From an uncultured Methanofollis sp. (lineage in GTDB: Archaea > Halobacteriota > Methanomicrobia > Methanomicrobiales > Methanofollaceae): DNA of 40,550 nucleotides. Made by a program: the position numbers and the translations under genes. The notes below the pieces were generated by a model, which was given only the letters and a program-made list of their open reading frames with translations, was not told the DNA's origin and made no database searches. The stretch spans positions 1 to 40,550 of the forward strand of contig NZ_CALFSA010000145.1 of assembly GCF_937919355.1 (NCBI RefSeq). Direction: 5' to 3'. This document shows, piece after piece, positions 23,281-30,636 of the stretch (position 1 is the first letter of the stretch; each line of letters begins with the position of its first letter).

Positions 23281-24534
23281 ATGAGATCGATTTCCCTGTG
23301 GCTCGTCCTGGTCCTCGTGTGCTCCCTCGCAGGGGTGTCTGCGGCGGCACCTGCCGAGGAAGTCGCCGCCGCGGTCGTCTCTGCGTACCATCAGGTCTCC
23401 GACTATACGGCAGACGTCGCTGTTCACGGTCCGGGCGTGGACGAAGTTGTCAGGGTGGCGGCCATGCCGCCCGGCAGGTTCAGGGCCGAATACGGCGACC
23501 CGTCTCTCCATCACGGCTCCGCCCTTGCAGTCCTGTCGGAAGGATCCATCTGGTGGTATGCGCCTCCCCGGTGCACGGGGGGATCGACAGGTGTGGAAAA
23601 GCCCCTTGACGGCGACTATATGACCGCCGGGATCGCCGCCCTCTCGACCGGGAAGGTCACGGGCATGCACGAGGCCGTCATGGACGGCAGGGTCGTTCCT
23701 GTCGTGGACGTCATACCCCTCGGCACCATCGACCCCTTCCCCCCCGACACCGGTCGTCTCTCCATCTGGATCGACGGGAAGACGATGCTTCCTCTACGTA
23801 TCGACGGCTACGACAGCACCGGGGCGCTCGTGCGGTCGGCGGAGTACCATGACCTCAGGGTGAACGCCGGCCTCCCGGGAGACACTTTTGCCTTCGAAAA
23901 ACCGAGAGGAGTGTGGGAGCGTATCCCTCCCGTGACCTCCGACTTTCTCATGAACCTCGCCTTTCTCCTTGCGCAGATGGTCATCCTCCCCGTCGAGTCC
24001 TACGTCGCCCTGCACATGTGGGTGAGTCTCGGTTACCGGCGCATCACCCAGAAAAACATCCTCGAAAACGACACGCGGTGCCGTATCTACCAGATCATCC
24101 GGGAGGACCCCGGCATCAGGAGGAAGGATATCGCCCGTATCACCCGGACAAACCGGGGCACGCTCCGCTATCATCTCGCGGCCCTCAGGGAGGCCGGGAA
24201 GATCGCGGTCGAACAGGCGGCAGGTTGCTGCCGCTATTATGAAAACAACGGAAAATATTCAGGCCGTGAACGGGCGACCCTTTCCGCCCTCGGGAACACC
24301 ACGAGGAGAGAGATCCTGGAAAACCTCCTCCAGACCCCGGGCCTCTCGCGACAGGAGATTGCAGGACGTCTCGGCATATCGGGCCCTGCCGTCTCCCGCC
24401 ATATGGACAGACTCCAGAAGGTCGGGATCGTCGAGAAGAGCATGGATGGGCGTGCCGCATCATTTGCCATAGCAGGAGAGAGCGAGCACACGCTGATCCG
24501 CGCCCTGCACATTATGGGCGGCGAAAACGACTGA
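23281..24534 (+). CDS. Membrane-bound regulator: LolA-like external domain, one membrane segment, tandem winged helices
   Basis: The 417-residue protein has a signal peptide (1-22), then an extracytoplasmic domain (~25-212) with the pattern of LolA/lipoprotein-sorting-like folds: MPPGRFRAEYGD, LSEGSIWWYAPPR, LSIWIDGKTMLPLRIDGYD and AGLPGDTFAFEKPRG. A single membrane segment follows (~222-250). The cytoplasmic part is two winged helices: 262-320 (RRKDIARITRTNRGTLRYHL) and 336-400 (SRQEIAGRLGISGPAVSRHM). It looks like a one-component signal transducer that reads lipid or lipoprotein state outside and controls transcription inside. The role is inferred. The start is preceded by an AT-rich TGAATAAATAG near 23242-23252. 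No partner gene is adjacent apart from the divergent membrane protein. Confidence 0.8.
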   Translation: MRSISLWLVLVLVCSLAGVSAAAPAEEVAAAVVSAYHQVSDYTADVAVHGPGVDEVVRVAAMPPGRFRAEYGDPSLHHGSALAVLSEGSIWWYAPPRCTGGSTGVEKPLDGDYMTAGIAALSTGKVTGMHEAVMDGRVVPVVDVIPLGTIDPFPPDTGRLSIWIDGKTMLPLRIDGYDSTGALVRSAEYHDLRVNAGLPGDTFAFEKPRGVWERIPPVTSDFLMNLAFLLAQMVILPVESYVALHMWVSLGYRRITQKNILENDTRCRIYQIIREDPGIRRKDIARITRTNRGTLRYHLAALREAGKIAVEQAAGCCRYYENNGKYSGRERATLSALGNTTRREILENLLQTPGLSRQEIAGRLGISGPAVSRHMDRLQKVGIVEKSMDGRAASFAIAGESEHTLIRALHIMGGEND

Positions 24535-24555
24535 AAGGGGAAAAAAGGGTTGTAT

Positions 24556-25263
24556 TTATTCTTCCTTCGCTTCGGGTTCGGCAGCTGCCGGTTCTTCGGC
24601 AGTCTTCTCCGGGCGCTTGAAGGACTCGACAAAGACGATGTCCTGCACCTCGGGGATGAACTCGAAGATCTGGTGGACGACGATCCCGCGGGCCATGACC
24701 CAGCGGCGGTCGTAGTTGATCCCTGCCGGGAGGGTCAGGGTGAGGGTGCCCTCGGCGAAGGTGAGGTCCATGTCGCGGCCCGAGAAGAGTTTGATGAAGC
24801 CCTTTGCCTTCTCCTCGACGGTCTCGACCATGCCCTCGATGGTGAAGGTGTAGGCGAGGTCCTTGCCCGCGAGCGGGTGGTTGAAGTCGACGACGGCCCG
24901 CTTCCCGACGACGTTGACGACGACACCTTCACGGTCGCCCGCCTGGATACGCATGCCGAACTTGGGCTTCTCTCTGAACTGGTTGGTGTTCACGGACTCG
25001 ACGAGTTTCATGTCGTGGGGGCCAAAGCCCTTCTCCGCCGGCACCTCGACCTCATACTGCTGGCCGATCTCCTTGCCGACGAGTGCCTCGTCAAGGCCGG
25101 GGATGACATGGTTGCTCCCGACGCGGACGACGATCGGGGCATAGTCCTTCTTGCTCTTGATGCCTGCTTCTTCTGCATCGGCGGCGACGGTGGTGTCGAA
25201 GATCTCGCCTTCCACGCGGCCGGTATAGTTGAGTCTAACGATGTCTCCTTCCTGAATTGCCAT
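24556..25263 (-). CDS. FKBP-type peptidyl-prolyl cis-trans isomerase (long archaeal form)
   Basis: It catalyses proline isomerisation and acts as a chaperone in the cytoplasm. The 235-residue protein has the FKBP fold (GDIVRLNYTGRVEGEIFDTT, then VVRVGSNHVIPGLDEALVG) interrupted by an IF (insert-in-flap) domain, with GKRAVVDFNHPLAGKDLAYTF marking the return. An extra C-terminal domain of about 90 residues is typical of the long archaeal class, and the last 20 residues are an acidic Glu/Ala tail. The ATG at 25263 (MAIQEGD) is preferred because AAGGTG lies seven bases upstream; the frame itself extends three codons further. It is divergent from the CYTH gene with 56 bp between starts. Confidence 0.94.
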   Translation of the reverse strand: MAIQEGDIVRLNYTGRVEGEIFDTTVAADAEEAGIKSKKDYAPIVVRVGSNHVIPGLDEALVGKEIGQQYEVEVPAEKGFGPHDMKLVESVNTNQFREKPKFGMRIQAGDREGVVVNVVGKRAVVDFNHPLAGKDLAYTFTIEGMVETVEEKAKGFIKLFSGRDMDLTFAEGTLTLTLPAGINYDRRWVMARGIVVHQIFEFIPEVQDIVFVESFKRPEKTAEEPAAAEPEAKEE

Positions 25264-25319
25264 GATATACACCTTGTCTATATTAAGTCTCGACGAAAAT
25301 ACTTAAATTGGTGGCATAG

Positions 25320-25841
25320 ATGTTTGAAGTGGAAACAAAAATACGTGTCCCTGATCTCCCGGAGATCCGGTCCCGTCTCATCAGGGTCGGGGCTCGATCA
25401 TCCATCGTCTCAGACCAGCAGGACGTCTACTACAACCACCCGGTGCGGGACTTCGGCAGGACTGACGAGGCCCTCAGGGTCAGGTACGAGGGCGACCGCT
25501 GCACCCTCACCTATAAGGGCCCAAAACTCGCCACGAAGGGGACAAAGACCAGGGAAGAGTTCAACCTCGCCGTCGAGTCAGGGGAGAACCTGGAGGAGAT
25601 CCTCACCCGCCTCGGCTTTGTCAGGAGTGCGGAGGTCAGGAAGCACAGGGAGGAGTTCGCCATCGGCACCGCCTCCGTTGCCCTCGACGAGGTGGACGGC
25701 CTCGGGAGTTTCGTCGAGATCGAGGTGATGGCGCACGACGCCGACGAGGAAGCGGAAAAAGAGATCGAACAGATTAAAGGAGAATTGGGAATAGAGGGTC
25801 CTCACATCCCACAGTCCTATCTCGAACTGCTCAGAGAGTGA
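25320..25841 (+). CDS. cyaB: CYTH-domain protein (class IV adenylate cyclase CyaB family)
   Basis: CYTH proteins hydrolyse or cyclise triphosphates within a tunnel lined with acidic and basic residues. The 173-residue protein has the defining N-terminal ExExK motif (MFEVETKIRV) and further conserved charged strands: DEALRVRYEGDRCTLTYKGP, VRKHREEF and VALDEVDGLGSFVEIEV. The family annotation is adenylate cyclase, but archaeal members may instead be triphosphatases; no nucleotide-signalling partner is evident here. GGTGG precedes the ATG by six bases. The 3' end overlaps the convergent phosphoesterase gene by 11 bp within a perfect palindrome (25822-25850). Confidence 0.88.
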   Translation: MFEVETKIRVPDLPEIRSRLIRVGARSSIVSDQQDVYYNHPVRDFGRTDEALRVRYEGDRCTLTYKGPKLATKGTKTREEFNLAVESGENLEEILTRLGFVRSAEVRKHREEFAIGTASVALDEVDGLGSFVEIEVMAHDADEEAEKEIEQIKGELGIEGPHIPQSYLELLRE

Positions 25842-25850
25842 GCAGTTCGA
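25822..25850. terminator. 11-bp perfect inverted repeat across two convergent stop codons
   Basis: TCGAACTGCTC (25822-25832) and GAGCAGTTCGA (25840-25850) pair perfectly around a seven-base loop. Both stop codons, of cyaB on the plus strand and the phosphoesterase on the minus strand, sit at 25831-25841 inside the structure. It can form the same hairpin in both transcripts, so a bidirectional 3'-end element is plausible. No long T run follows on either side. Confidence 0.5.
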
Positions 25851-26472
25851 TCTCGATCTGCTTCGGTTCGTCGCCGAAGTGGATGAGGGCACAGTTGCCC
25901 TCAGAGGCCGGGCCGGGATTGACGATCTTGACACCGTCCACCTCGGTGACCCCCTTGTTCTCGTGCATGTGTGCGCAGCAGACGAGGTCGAACTCCTTGA
26001 TGTGGTTCCTGACGCTCGTGCTGCCCACGTGGTTCTCGCCCGCAAGGTCGAAGACGCCGTGGGGCGGGACATGGCTGATGAGCACGTTATGGACGTTCCT
26101 GTCCATGTGAGCCGTAGCCTCCTTGATCAGACGATCGATCTCCTCTTCTTTCAACTCGAAGGGCGTCCCGAAGGGCGTCGGGTTGGACCCGCCGACGCCC
26201 GCCATCGAGATATTCCCAAGCGAGAAGGCGGCGCCGTGGAGATTGACGCAGTCGGAGTGTTCAAGAGCATCACAGATATCACATGGATCACAGTTCCCCG
26301 GTACCGCAAAACACGGTACGTCGATGAGCGAGGTCACCTTGTTGACCATGTCACATGGCCCGAACTGTGTGAGATCGCCGGCAATGATGACGAAGTCGGG
26401 CTGGAGAGTCATGAAGGACTCCAGCTTGCCCAACTGGCCATGAAGGTCTGCCAGCAAAAGCACATCCATCAT
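25831..26472 (-). CDS. Calcineurin-like metallophosphoesterase
   Basis: The 213-residue protein has the dimetal phosphoesterase blocks: LLLADLHGQ, IIAGDLTQFG, VPGNCDPCD (with Cys where many members have His in GNHD), ISHVPPHG and CCAHMHENKG, followed by VKIVNPGPAS. These position Asp, His and Asn ligands for two metals. Substrate is unknown; small archaeal members act on cyclic nucleotides or phosphodiesters. The convergent neighbour is a CYTH/adenylate-cyclase-family gene, so a link to cyclic nucleotide turnover is tempting but only positional. The radical SAM gene upstream ends 13 bases before this start, on the same strand. Confidence 0.87.
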   Translation of the reverse strand: MMDVLLLADLHGQLGKLESFMTLQPDFVIIAGDLTQFGPCDMVNKVTSLIDVPCFAVPGNCDPCDICDALEHSDCVNLHGAAFSLGNISMAGVGGSNPTPFGTPFELKEEEIDRLIKEATAHMDRNVHNVLISHVPPHGVFDLAGENHVGSTSVRNHIKEFDLVCCAHMHENKGVTEVDGVKIVNPGPASEGNCALIHFGDEPKQIEIELLTL

Positions 26473-26485
26473 GGTAGGAACTTCT

Positions 26486-27595
26486 CTAGCGGTTCCTATA
26501 AAATCTTCTCTCAGGATCGCCCCAGGAGCCGGATATTTTCCCGTTCAGTGCAAGGCGGCCGAGGTCACGCTGCATCTCCGAAAGAAGCGCTTTTGGCCTC
26601 AGGTTTGCCATCGGAGTGCCCGGCAGCGGGATGAAGAGGTGGACATGGGCCCTGCCCCGGCGCGTGACCTCGCGGATCAGGGCAAGGGTCGCCAGTTCGT
26701 CCTCGTCCTCCTCGCACGGGAGGCCGACGATGAAGTCGACCACAGGGGTGAAACCGTGGTCCCGGCAGAGGTCGAGGGCATTCTCAACGTCGGCGACGGT
26801 ATGGCCACGGCGCAGGAGGCCGAGCACACGGTCGCTTCCCGACTGGGCCCCGAAGTGGAGGCGACGGTTTGCGCAGTAGGTGGAGATGAGATCGAGAGAC
26901 TCGTCGGTGACGAACTCAGGCCGCACCTCCGAGGGGAAGGTCCCGAAGTAGATCTGGTTCTTGTCGAGCGCCCGGAGCAGGCATTCGACCCTATCGAGGC
27001 GGGGGTGGATGCCGTCGTCGGAACCGTAGGCAAGGGCATTGGGGGTGACGAAACGGGCGTCCCTGAACCGTGCTGCATACCGGGCGATCTCATCGACGGG
27101 CCGGTGGCGCATCCTCCTCCCGAAGATGCAGGGGGTCTGGCAGTACGCGCACCCGAAGGGACAGCCGCGGGAGATCTCGATGTAGCCCTTGAACTGCGAG
27201 AATGGGGGGTACGCGGGGAGGAAGACCGTATGGTCCGGCGGGCAGATACCGTCCTGTGTGGCGACGCCGGGTATCGGCCTGGTCTCCCCGGCTTCGATTG
27301 CCCGGAGGAGCCGCGGGAGTGTGTGCTCACCCTCGCCGGTGACGACGTAGTCGGCGTACGCCGCAACTTCCGCAGGGCATGCCGCCGCATGGGGGCCGCC
27401 GACGACGGTGACGCAGTGCGCCGACGCGATCTCGTCCTCGAAGTGCGGGGCGTTGATGGAGTTGAGACTGTAGCAGGTCACGTCGTCTTCTGGCCCGCTC
27501 ACCTGACGCAGGACGAACCCTTCGGTCTCGCATGCCGCATAGAGGGCGGCAAAGGTGTTCCTGGCCGCGGTGATCTCCCGCCAGTTCACCTGCAT
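26486..27595 (-). CDS. B12-binding-like/radical SAM protein (MJ1487-type family)
   Basis: The 369-residue protein has an N-terminal Rossmann-like domain resembling cobalamin-binding domains (ITVVGGPHAAACPAE-like strand at VTVVGGPHAAACPAEVAAYA, then VVTGEGEHTLPRLL). A radical SAM core follows, with the iron-sulfur ligands CPFGCAYC (C-x4-C-x2-C type cluster beginning ISRGCPFGCAYC). Further core motifs are LHFGAQSGSDRVL and VVDFIVGLPCEEDEDE. It resembles the archaeal family that includes MJ1487, function unknown to me. No classical cobalamin-binding DxHxxG is seen, so B12 binding is doubtful. It lies 13 bases downstream of the phosphomevalonate dehydratase small-subunit gene and is probably cotranscribed. 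Confidence 0.8.
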   Translation of the reverse strand: MQVNWREITAARNTFAALYAACETEGFVLRQVSGPEDDVTCYSLNSINAPHFEDEIASAHCVTVVGGPHAAACPAEVAAYADYVVTGEGEHTLPRLLRAIEAGETRPIPGVATQDGICPPDHTVFLPAYPPFSQFKGYIEISRGCPFGCAYCQTPCIFGRRMRHRPVDEIARYAARFRDARFVTPNALAYGSDDGIHPRLDRVECLLRALDKNQIYFGTFPSEVRPEFVTDESLDLISTYCANRRLHFGAQSGSDRVLGLLRRGHTVADVENALDLCRDHGFTPVVDFIVGLPCEEDEDELATLALIREVTRRGRAHVHLFIPLPGTPMANLRPKALLSEMQRDLGRLALNGKISGSWGDPERRFYRNR

Positions 27596-27608
27596 CCTGT
27601 CTGCCCTC

Positions 27609-28013
27609 TCATGCCTCCCATGAGACCGTCCCGGCGTCCCCGTCCACGGTCACGGTCGCCCCTGCCGGGATGCCGGAAAGACCGTCCTCAAGGTGGTCAA
27701 CCATCGGGATCCGCGCCATGATCGCACCGGTGACGATGATCGGTTCAGCCTCCTCGTTGATGATGGCGGCCGGCGCCTTTCCATTCCGTGCAAGGGCGTA
27801 CATCACATAGGACCCGACTGTCGAGCCCTTCCCGAAGGGGAAAGCAAGAACAGTCCCTGCAATCGATTCGCCCTTGAGGGGATGGCCTTCTTCGATGATC
27901 ACGCCGCTCTCAGGGTCTACCCCTGAGAGGAATGACAGTGGTGCCGGGGAAACGAGCAACCTCCCGGTCGCTGTTCCCCGAGCAATGCCTCTTCCATTGA
28001 TTATCACAGACAC
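27609..28013 (-). CDS. Phosphomevalonate dehydratase small subunit (aconitase X swivel domain, DUF126)
   Basis: Together with a large aconitase-X subunit this protein dehydrates mevalonate 5-phosphate to anhydromevalonate phosphate in the archaeal isoprenoid pathway, needed for membrane lipids. The 134-residue length and the motifs GRGIARGTATGRLLVSPAPL, LKGESIAGTVLAFPFGKGST and GSYVMYALARNGKAPAAII are those of the DUF126 swivel domain. The large subunit is not in the window. A minus-strand TATA-like tract CTAATATAGT (28037-28048) predicts a start near 28016, so the mRNA is probably leaderless. Its promoter is intertwined with that of PAN copy 2 in a 38-bp divergent spacer. Confidence 0.88.
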   Translation of the reverse strand: MSVIINGRGIARGTATGRLLVSPAPLSFLSGVDPESGVIIEEGHPLKGESIAGTVLAFPFGKGSTVGSYVMYALARNGKAPAAIINEEAEPIIVTGAIMARIPMVDHLEDGLSGIPAGATVTVDGDAGTVSWEA

Positions 28014-28051
28014 ACCTAATAAATGTATAAAGGATCCACTATATTAGAGAC
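28014..28051. promoter_or_regulatory. 38-bp divergent promoter giving two probably leaderless transcripts
   Basis: The spacer holds TGTATAAA at 28024-28031 for PAN copy 2 and, on the minus strand, CTAATATAGT at 28037-28048 for the dehydratase subunit. Each box is centred about 25-29 bp from the ATG of its gene (28052 plus, 28013 minus), the spacing expected between a TATA box and a transcription start. No Shine-Dalgarno precedes either ATG. The two boxes overlap the region where the other transcript begins, so simultaneous initiation could interfere. Confidence 0.5.
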
Positions 28052-29209
28052 ATGGAAGACTCTGTGATTGGCGTCAACAATGACAATGATCTGTATAAAC
28101 TCCAGGTCCAGGAGATGAAGGCGAAAGTCCTCGACCTGAAGATGCAGAACGAGTTGCTCCAGAAAGAGGTCAACCAGCTGCGGCGGGAGAACAACCAGCT
28201 CAAGCGGGTCCCGCTCTTTGTTGCAGCCGTTGTTGACAAACTCGGTGACGGCGAGGTCTATCTCAGACAGCAGGGAAACAACCAGGAATATATCACGCGG
28301 GTCAACCCCGAACTCTATGACGGTCTGACGGTGGGCATGAAGGTCGCGGTGAACAATGCCCTCTCCATCGTGAAGCCCATCGGCACGACCTATGACTCCC
28401 GTGTCAGGGTGATGGAACTTGAAGAAGCGCCGGAGATCACCTTTGAAGAGATTGGCGGGCTGAGAGAGGAGATCGAGGAGGTGCGCGAGGCTGTGGAGTA
28501 CCCGCTCACGAGGCCGGAGATCTTCGAGAAAGTCGGTGTCGAACCGCCGAAGGGTATCCTGCTCTACGGGCCGCCCGGCACCGGTAAGACCCTCATTGCA
28601 AAGGCTGTGGCGCACAATGCCCATGCCGAGTTCATCAGGATGTCGGGCTCAGAACTTGTCCACAAGTTCATCGGTGAAGGGGCGCAGCTTGTGCGGGAAC
28701 TCTTCGAATTCGCGCGTGAACACACCCCGGCAATCGTCTTCATCGACGAGATCGACGCCATCGCAAGCCAGCGCACAAACGACGGTACGTCGGGGAGCGC
28801 CGAGGTCCAGCGGACCCTGATGCAACTCCTCGCCGAGATGGACGGTTTCGACAACCGCGGCAATATCAGGATCATGGCGGCCACAAACCGCGTCGACATG
28901 CTCGACCCGGCGATTCTCCGGCCCGGTCGTTTCGACAGGATCATCGAGGTGCCTGTCCCTGACGCAGACTCGCGCAGGGAGATCTTCAAGATCCACAGCA
29001 GGAAGATGAACCTCAACGGTGTCGACCTCGAAGCCCTCGTCCCCCTCACCGAGGGGATGACGGGCGCCGAGATCCAGGCGGTCTGCCGCGAGGCGGGCAT
29101 GCGGGCGGTCCGCCGGAATGCCACGGCCATCGAGCACAACGACTTCCTTGAGGCGATCAAGAAGGTCAGCCACAAGGAGGCCGCAGGCGATCTCCGGATG
29201 TATATCTGA
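28052..29209 (+). CDS. pan: Proteasome-activating nucleotidase, copy 2 (canonical HbYX tail)
   Basis: This is the second PAN, 385 residues. The coiled coil covers ~12-52, the OB domain ~53-112 (VPLFVAAVVDKL), and the AAA+ domain has Walker A GPPGTGKT (173-180), Walker B FIDEIDAIAS and LLRPGRFDR-like ILRPGRFDR. The last residues, LRMYI, give a hydrophobic-Tyr-X motif that docks in the proteasome alpha-ring and opens its gate. The coiled coil is shorter than in copy 1 and the sequence outside the ATPase core differs substantially, so these are long-separated paralogues, not a recent duplication. A TATA box at 28024-28031 predicts a leaderless mRNA. A small uncharacterised gene follows after six bases. 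Confidence 0.94.
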   Translation: MEDSVIGVNNDNDLYKLQVQEMKAKVLDLKMQNELLQKEVNQLRRENNQLKRVPLFVAAVVDKLGDGEVYLRQQGNNQEYITRVNPELYDGLTVGMKVAVNNALSIVKPIGTTYDSRVRVMELEEAPEITFEEIGGLREEIEEVREAVEYPLTRPEIFEKVGVEPPKGILLYGPPGTGKTLIAKAVAHNAHAEFIRMSGSELVHKFIGEGAQLVRELFEFAREHTPAIVFIDEIDAIASQRTNDGTSGSAEVQRTLMQLLAEMDGFDNRGNIRIMAATNRVDMLDPAILRPGRFDRIIEVPVPDADSRREIFKIHSRKMNLNGVDLEALVPLTEGMTGAEIQAVCREAGMRAVRRNATAIEHNDFLEAIKKVSHKEAAGDLRMYI

Positions 29210-29215
29210 ACCGCC

Positions 29216-29614
29216 ATGCACCTGCTCCTCATCGCGCGTGAGGGGGTCGACCTCAACACCACTCTTTTTGCATCCGAGACGAGCCGCGAGATCCTCCGAT
29301 TTTATCGCCCGGAAAAACGGTCATATGGCATCTCCATCAGGGTCATCTCTCTTGGTGCGGCCCTATCCCTTGCCGCGGAGTTGAGGTGGTACCTCAGGCG
29401 GTACGTCGCCCTCACTCTTTTCGAGATGGCGCCGCGGCGGTTCTGCACCCTCGCCTATGCCCATGCGATCGAGGAGAGAGAGGTCGATCCTGACACTCCG
29501 CCGACAGACCGCCGGTACCTCGTCATCAGGGACGGCACGGTCAGGGAGGCGAATGCCGGCGACGAGGGCGCCGTCGAGGTCTGGGCCCTGCCGGGGGAGA
29601 GGATAACAGTATGA
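29216..29614 (+). CDS. Uncharacterised small protein downstream of PAN copy 2
   Basis: I do not recognise this 132-residue protein. It is predicted soluble, with a strand-rich start (MHLLLIAREGVDL), an alpha-helical middle rich in Arg and Leu (AALSLAAELRWYLRRYVAL) and an acidic, strand-like end (RRYLVIRDGTVREA, GAVEVWALPGERITV). Codon use is like its neighbours and the gene starts six bases after the PAN stop, so it is read from the PAN transcript. A proteasome-related adaptor role is possible only by position. Its stop codon coincides with the start of an insertion-element-like repeat (29612), so the end of the gene may have been shaped by an insertion. Confidence 0.6.
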   Translation: MHLLLIAREGVDLNTTLFASETSREILRFYRPEKRSYGISIRVISLGAALSLAAELRWYLRRYVALTLFEMAPRRFCTLAYAHAIEEREVDPDTPPTDRRYLVIRDGTVREANAGDEGAVEVWALPGERITV

Positions 29615-29688
29615 GGTCATCCCCGAACCGATCCTAGCCTCTGTCCTGTCGATGGAATGCTCGGTATCGGGTTCTGAAAAAATCCTGA
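29612..29688 (+). repeat. Left arm of a degenerate inverted repeat (insertion-element-like end)
   Basis: The sequence begins TGAGGTCATCCCCGAAC and ends GGGTTCTGAAAAAATCCT. It matches, with substitutions, the reverse complement of 30301-30377, which begins TGAGGTTATCCC and ends GGTTCTGAAAAATCCT. The arms are about 75 bp and 690-770 bp apart, as in an old insertion element or MITE-like unit. Confidence 0.55.
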
Positions 29689-29805
29689 TCTCGTGTTTGT
29701 TTGGAGGGGTGAACCACCCCGGTCTCCCCACCATTACGATAGGGCGGGGTTGGCAATCTCCTTTGATATGCAGGGATTATCCTTCTCCACTCCTATCCTA
29801 AAGAT

Positions 29806-29855
29806 CGGGGGTCTGGGGGCAACGAGAAGACGAAGTCTTCGAGGAAGTCCCCCGG
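29806..29855 (+). repeat. Hairpin repeat, copy A
   Basis: The unit is CGGGGG...GGGGGCAACGA, then the stem GAAGAC-GAA-GTCTTC (29826-29840), then GAGGAAGTCCCCCGG. It shares flanks and layout with copies B to E, but the stem bases differ while staying paired. Confidence 0.65.
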
Positions 29856-29938
29856 TTTAGATTGCAGGGAAGGCAGTGGATCTGCACCGCTCATCATGGG
29901 ATCTGGAGATTCATTGACCCAAACATGAGATTTTACCA

Positions 29939-29954
29939 TGAGGTCATCCCAAAA
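29939..29954 (+). repeat. Internal copy of the insertion-element end motif
   Basis: TGAGGTCATCCCAAAA matches the complement of 30362-30377 (TGAGGTTATCCCAAAA) with one difference and lies in opposite orientation to it. The pair would bound a unit of about 440 bp, a candidate remnant insertion sequence nested within or beside the larger repeat pair. Confidence 0.5.
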
Positions 29955-30090
29955 TTCTCGTCCATTCCCCAAATCTCTGCATGCAGGGCATCGGGAGAAA
30001 ATTTTATGATCTGGTCGATATCTTCCTGAATTCCATGAAGAATAGTGCGAAACCACCTCCTTCCCCCAACTCTCGGCTGGGGACTGACGC

Positions 30091-30143
30091 CCCCGGAACT
30101 CGAAACCTTCGGTTTCTCGAACTCGCTGACGCTCGTCCCCCCG
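30091..30143 (-). repeat. Hairpin repeat, copy B
   Basis: On the minus strand it reads GGGGGACGAGCGTCAGCGAG, then TTCGA, the stem GAAACC-GAA-GGTTTC (30102-30116) and GAGTTCCGGGGG. The ACGAGCGTCAGCGAGTTC segment is identical to that of copy E ten kilobases away. Confidence 0.7.
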
Positions 30144-30219
30144 AAACAGGATAGAGTCGGGGAAGAGATAACAGAGATCCTGATGAAGGAGATTGCCATC
30201 CACTCCCTATCGCAATGAT

Positions 30220-30290
30220 GGGGGGTCAGGGGGAGGGAGCGATAGCGACCTTGAGAAAATCTCTGATTTTCGGATGAAATCCCTCGTAAC
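30220..30290 (+). repeat. Hairpin repeat, copy C
   Basis: The unit is GGGGGGTCAGGGGGAGGGAG, CGATAGCGACCTTGA, then the seven-base stem GAAAATC-TCT-GATTTTC (30255-30271), followed by a decayed closing arm. The stem and loop equal those of copy D on the opposite strand. Confidence 0.65.
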
Positions 30291-30300
30291 AGATGCCAGA

Positions 30301-30377
30301 ATAGGATTTTTCAGAACCTAACGCGAGTAATTTCATCGGTTTGAATGAGGGTTCGGATCAGTTTTGGGATAACCTCA
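30301..30377 (-). repeat. Right arm of the degenerate inverted repeat
   Basis: Read on the minus strand it begins TGAGGTTATCCCAAAACTGA and ends GGTTCTGAAAAATCCT, pairing with the left arm at 29612-29688. The outermost 12 and innermost 16 bases are the best conserved. Confidence 0.55.
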
Positions 30378-30575
30378 ATGTCTGAGCAATAAATCCGCAA
30401 CAATTTATCTAAAATTAAATATAGTTTCGAGGTCATGACGGATTTATACGTTCTGGACACATATATCACGACATACCAGTTGAAACAGTCAGTGATTTCA
30501 AAAAATAGCCTACTATTCCCACTGGAGCAACAAACTTCGGACTAAATTAGTGACATAGTATAGTCCCCCGCCCCA

Positions 30576-30636
30576 GATATAATCCTGTTGATCACTCCAT
30601 CTTCACCATCTTAACTGGGAAATTAGACGGAGGTGA
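30576..30636 (+). promoter_or_regulatory. TATA-like box and strong Shine-Dalgarno of the small membrane peptide gene
   Basis: AGATATAATCC at about 30576-30586 suits transcription from near 30608. The perfect 16S-complementary GGAGGTGA lies at 30629-30636, seven bases before the ATG at 30644. Few genes in this window have so complete a ribosome binding site. Confidence 0.5.

Noticed and set aside
29793..30203. Minus-strand frames of 88-136 codons in the repeat region
   Set aside because: They run through the hairpin repeats, and their ends are encoded by repeat sequence; at best they are remnants of an insertion-element gene.
30435..30545. A 36-codon plus-strand frame in the AT-rich part of the gene-poor region
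   Set aside because: Only a weak GAGG two bases from the ATG, no recognisable features and AT-rich sequence in which such frames arise by chance.
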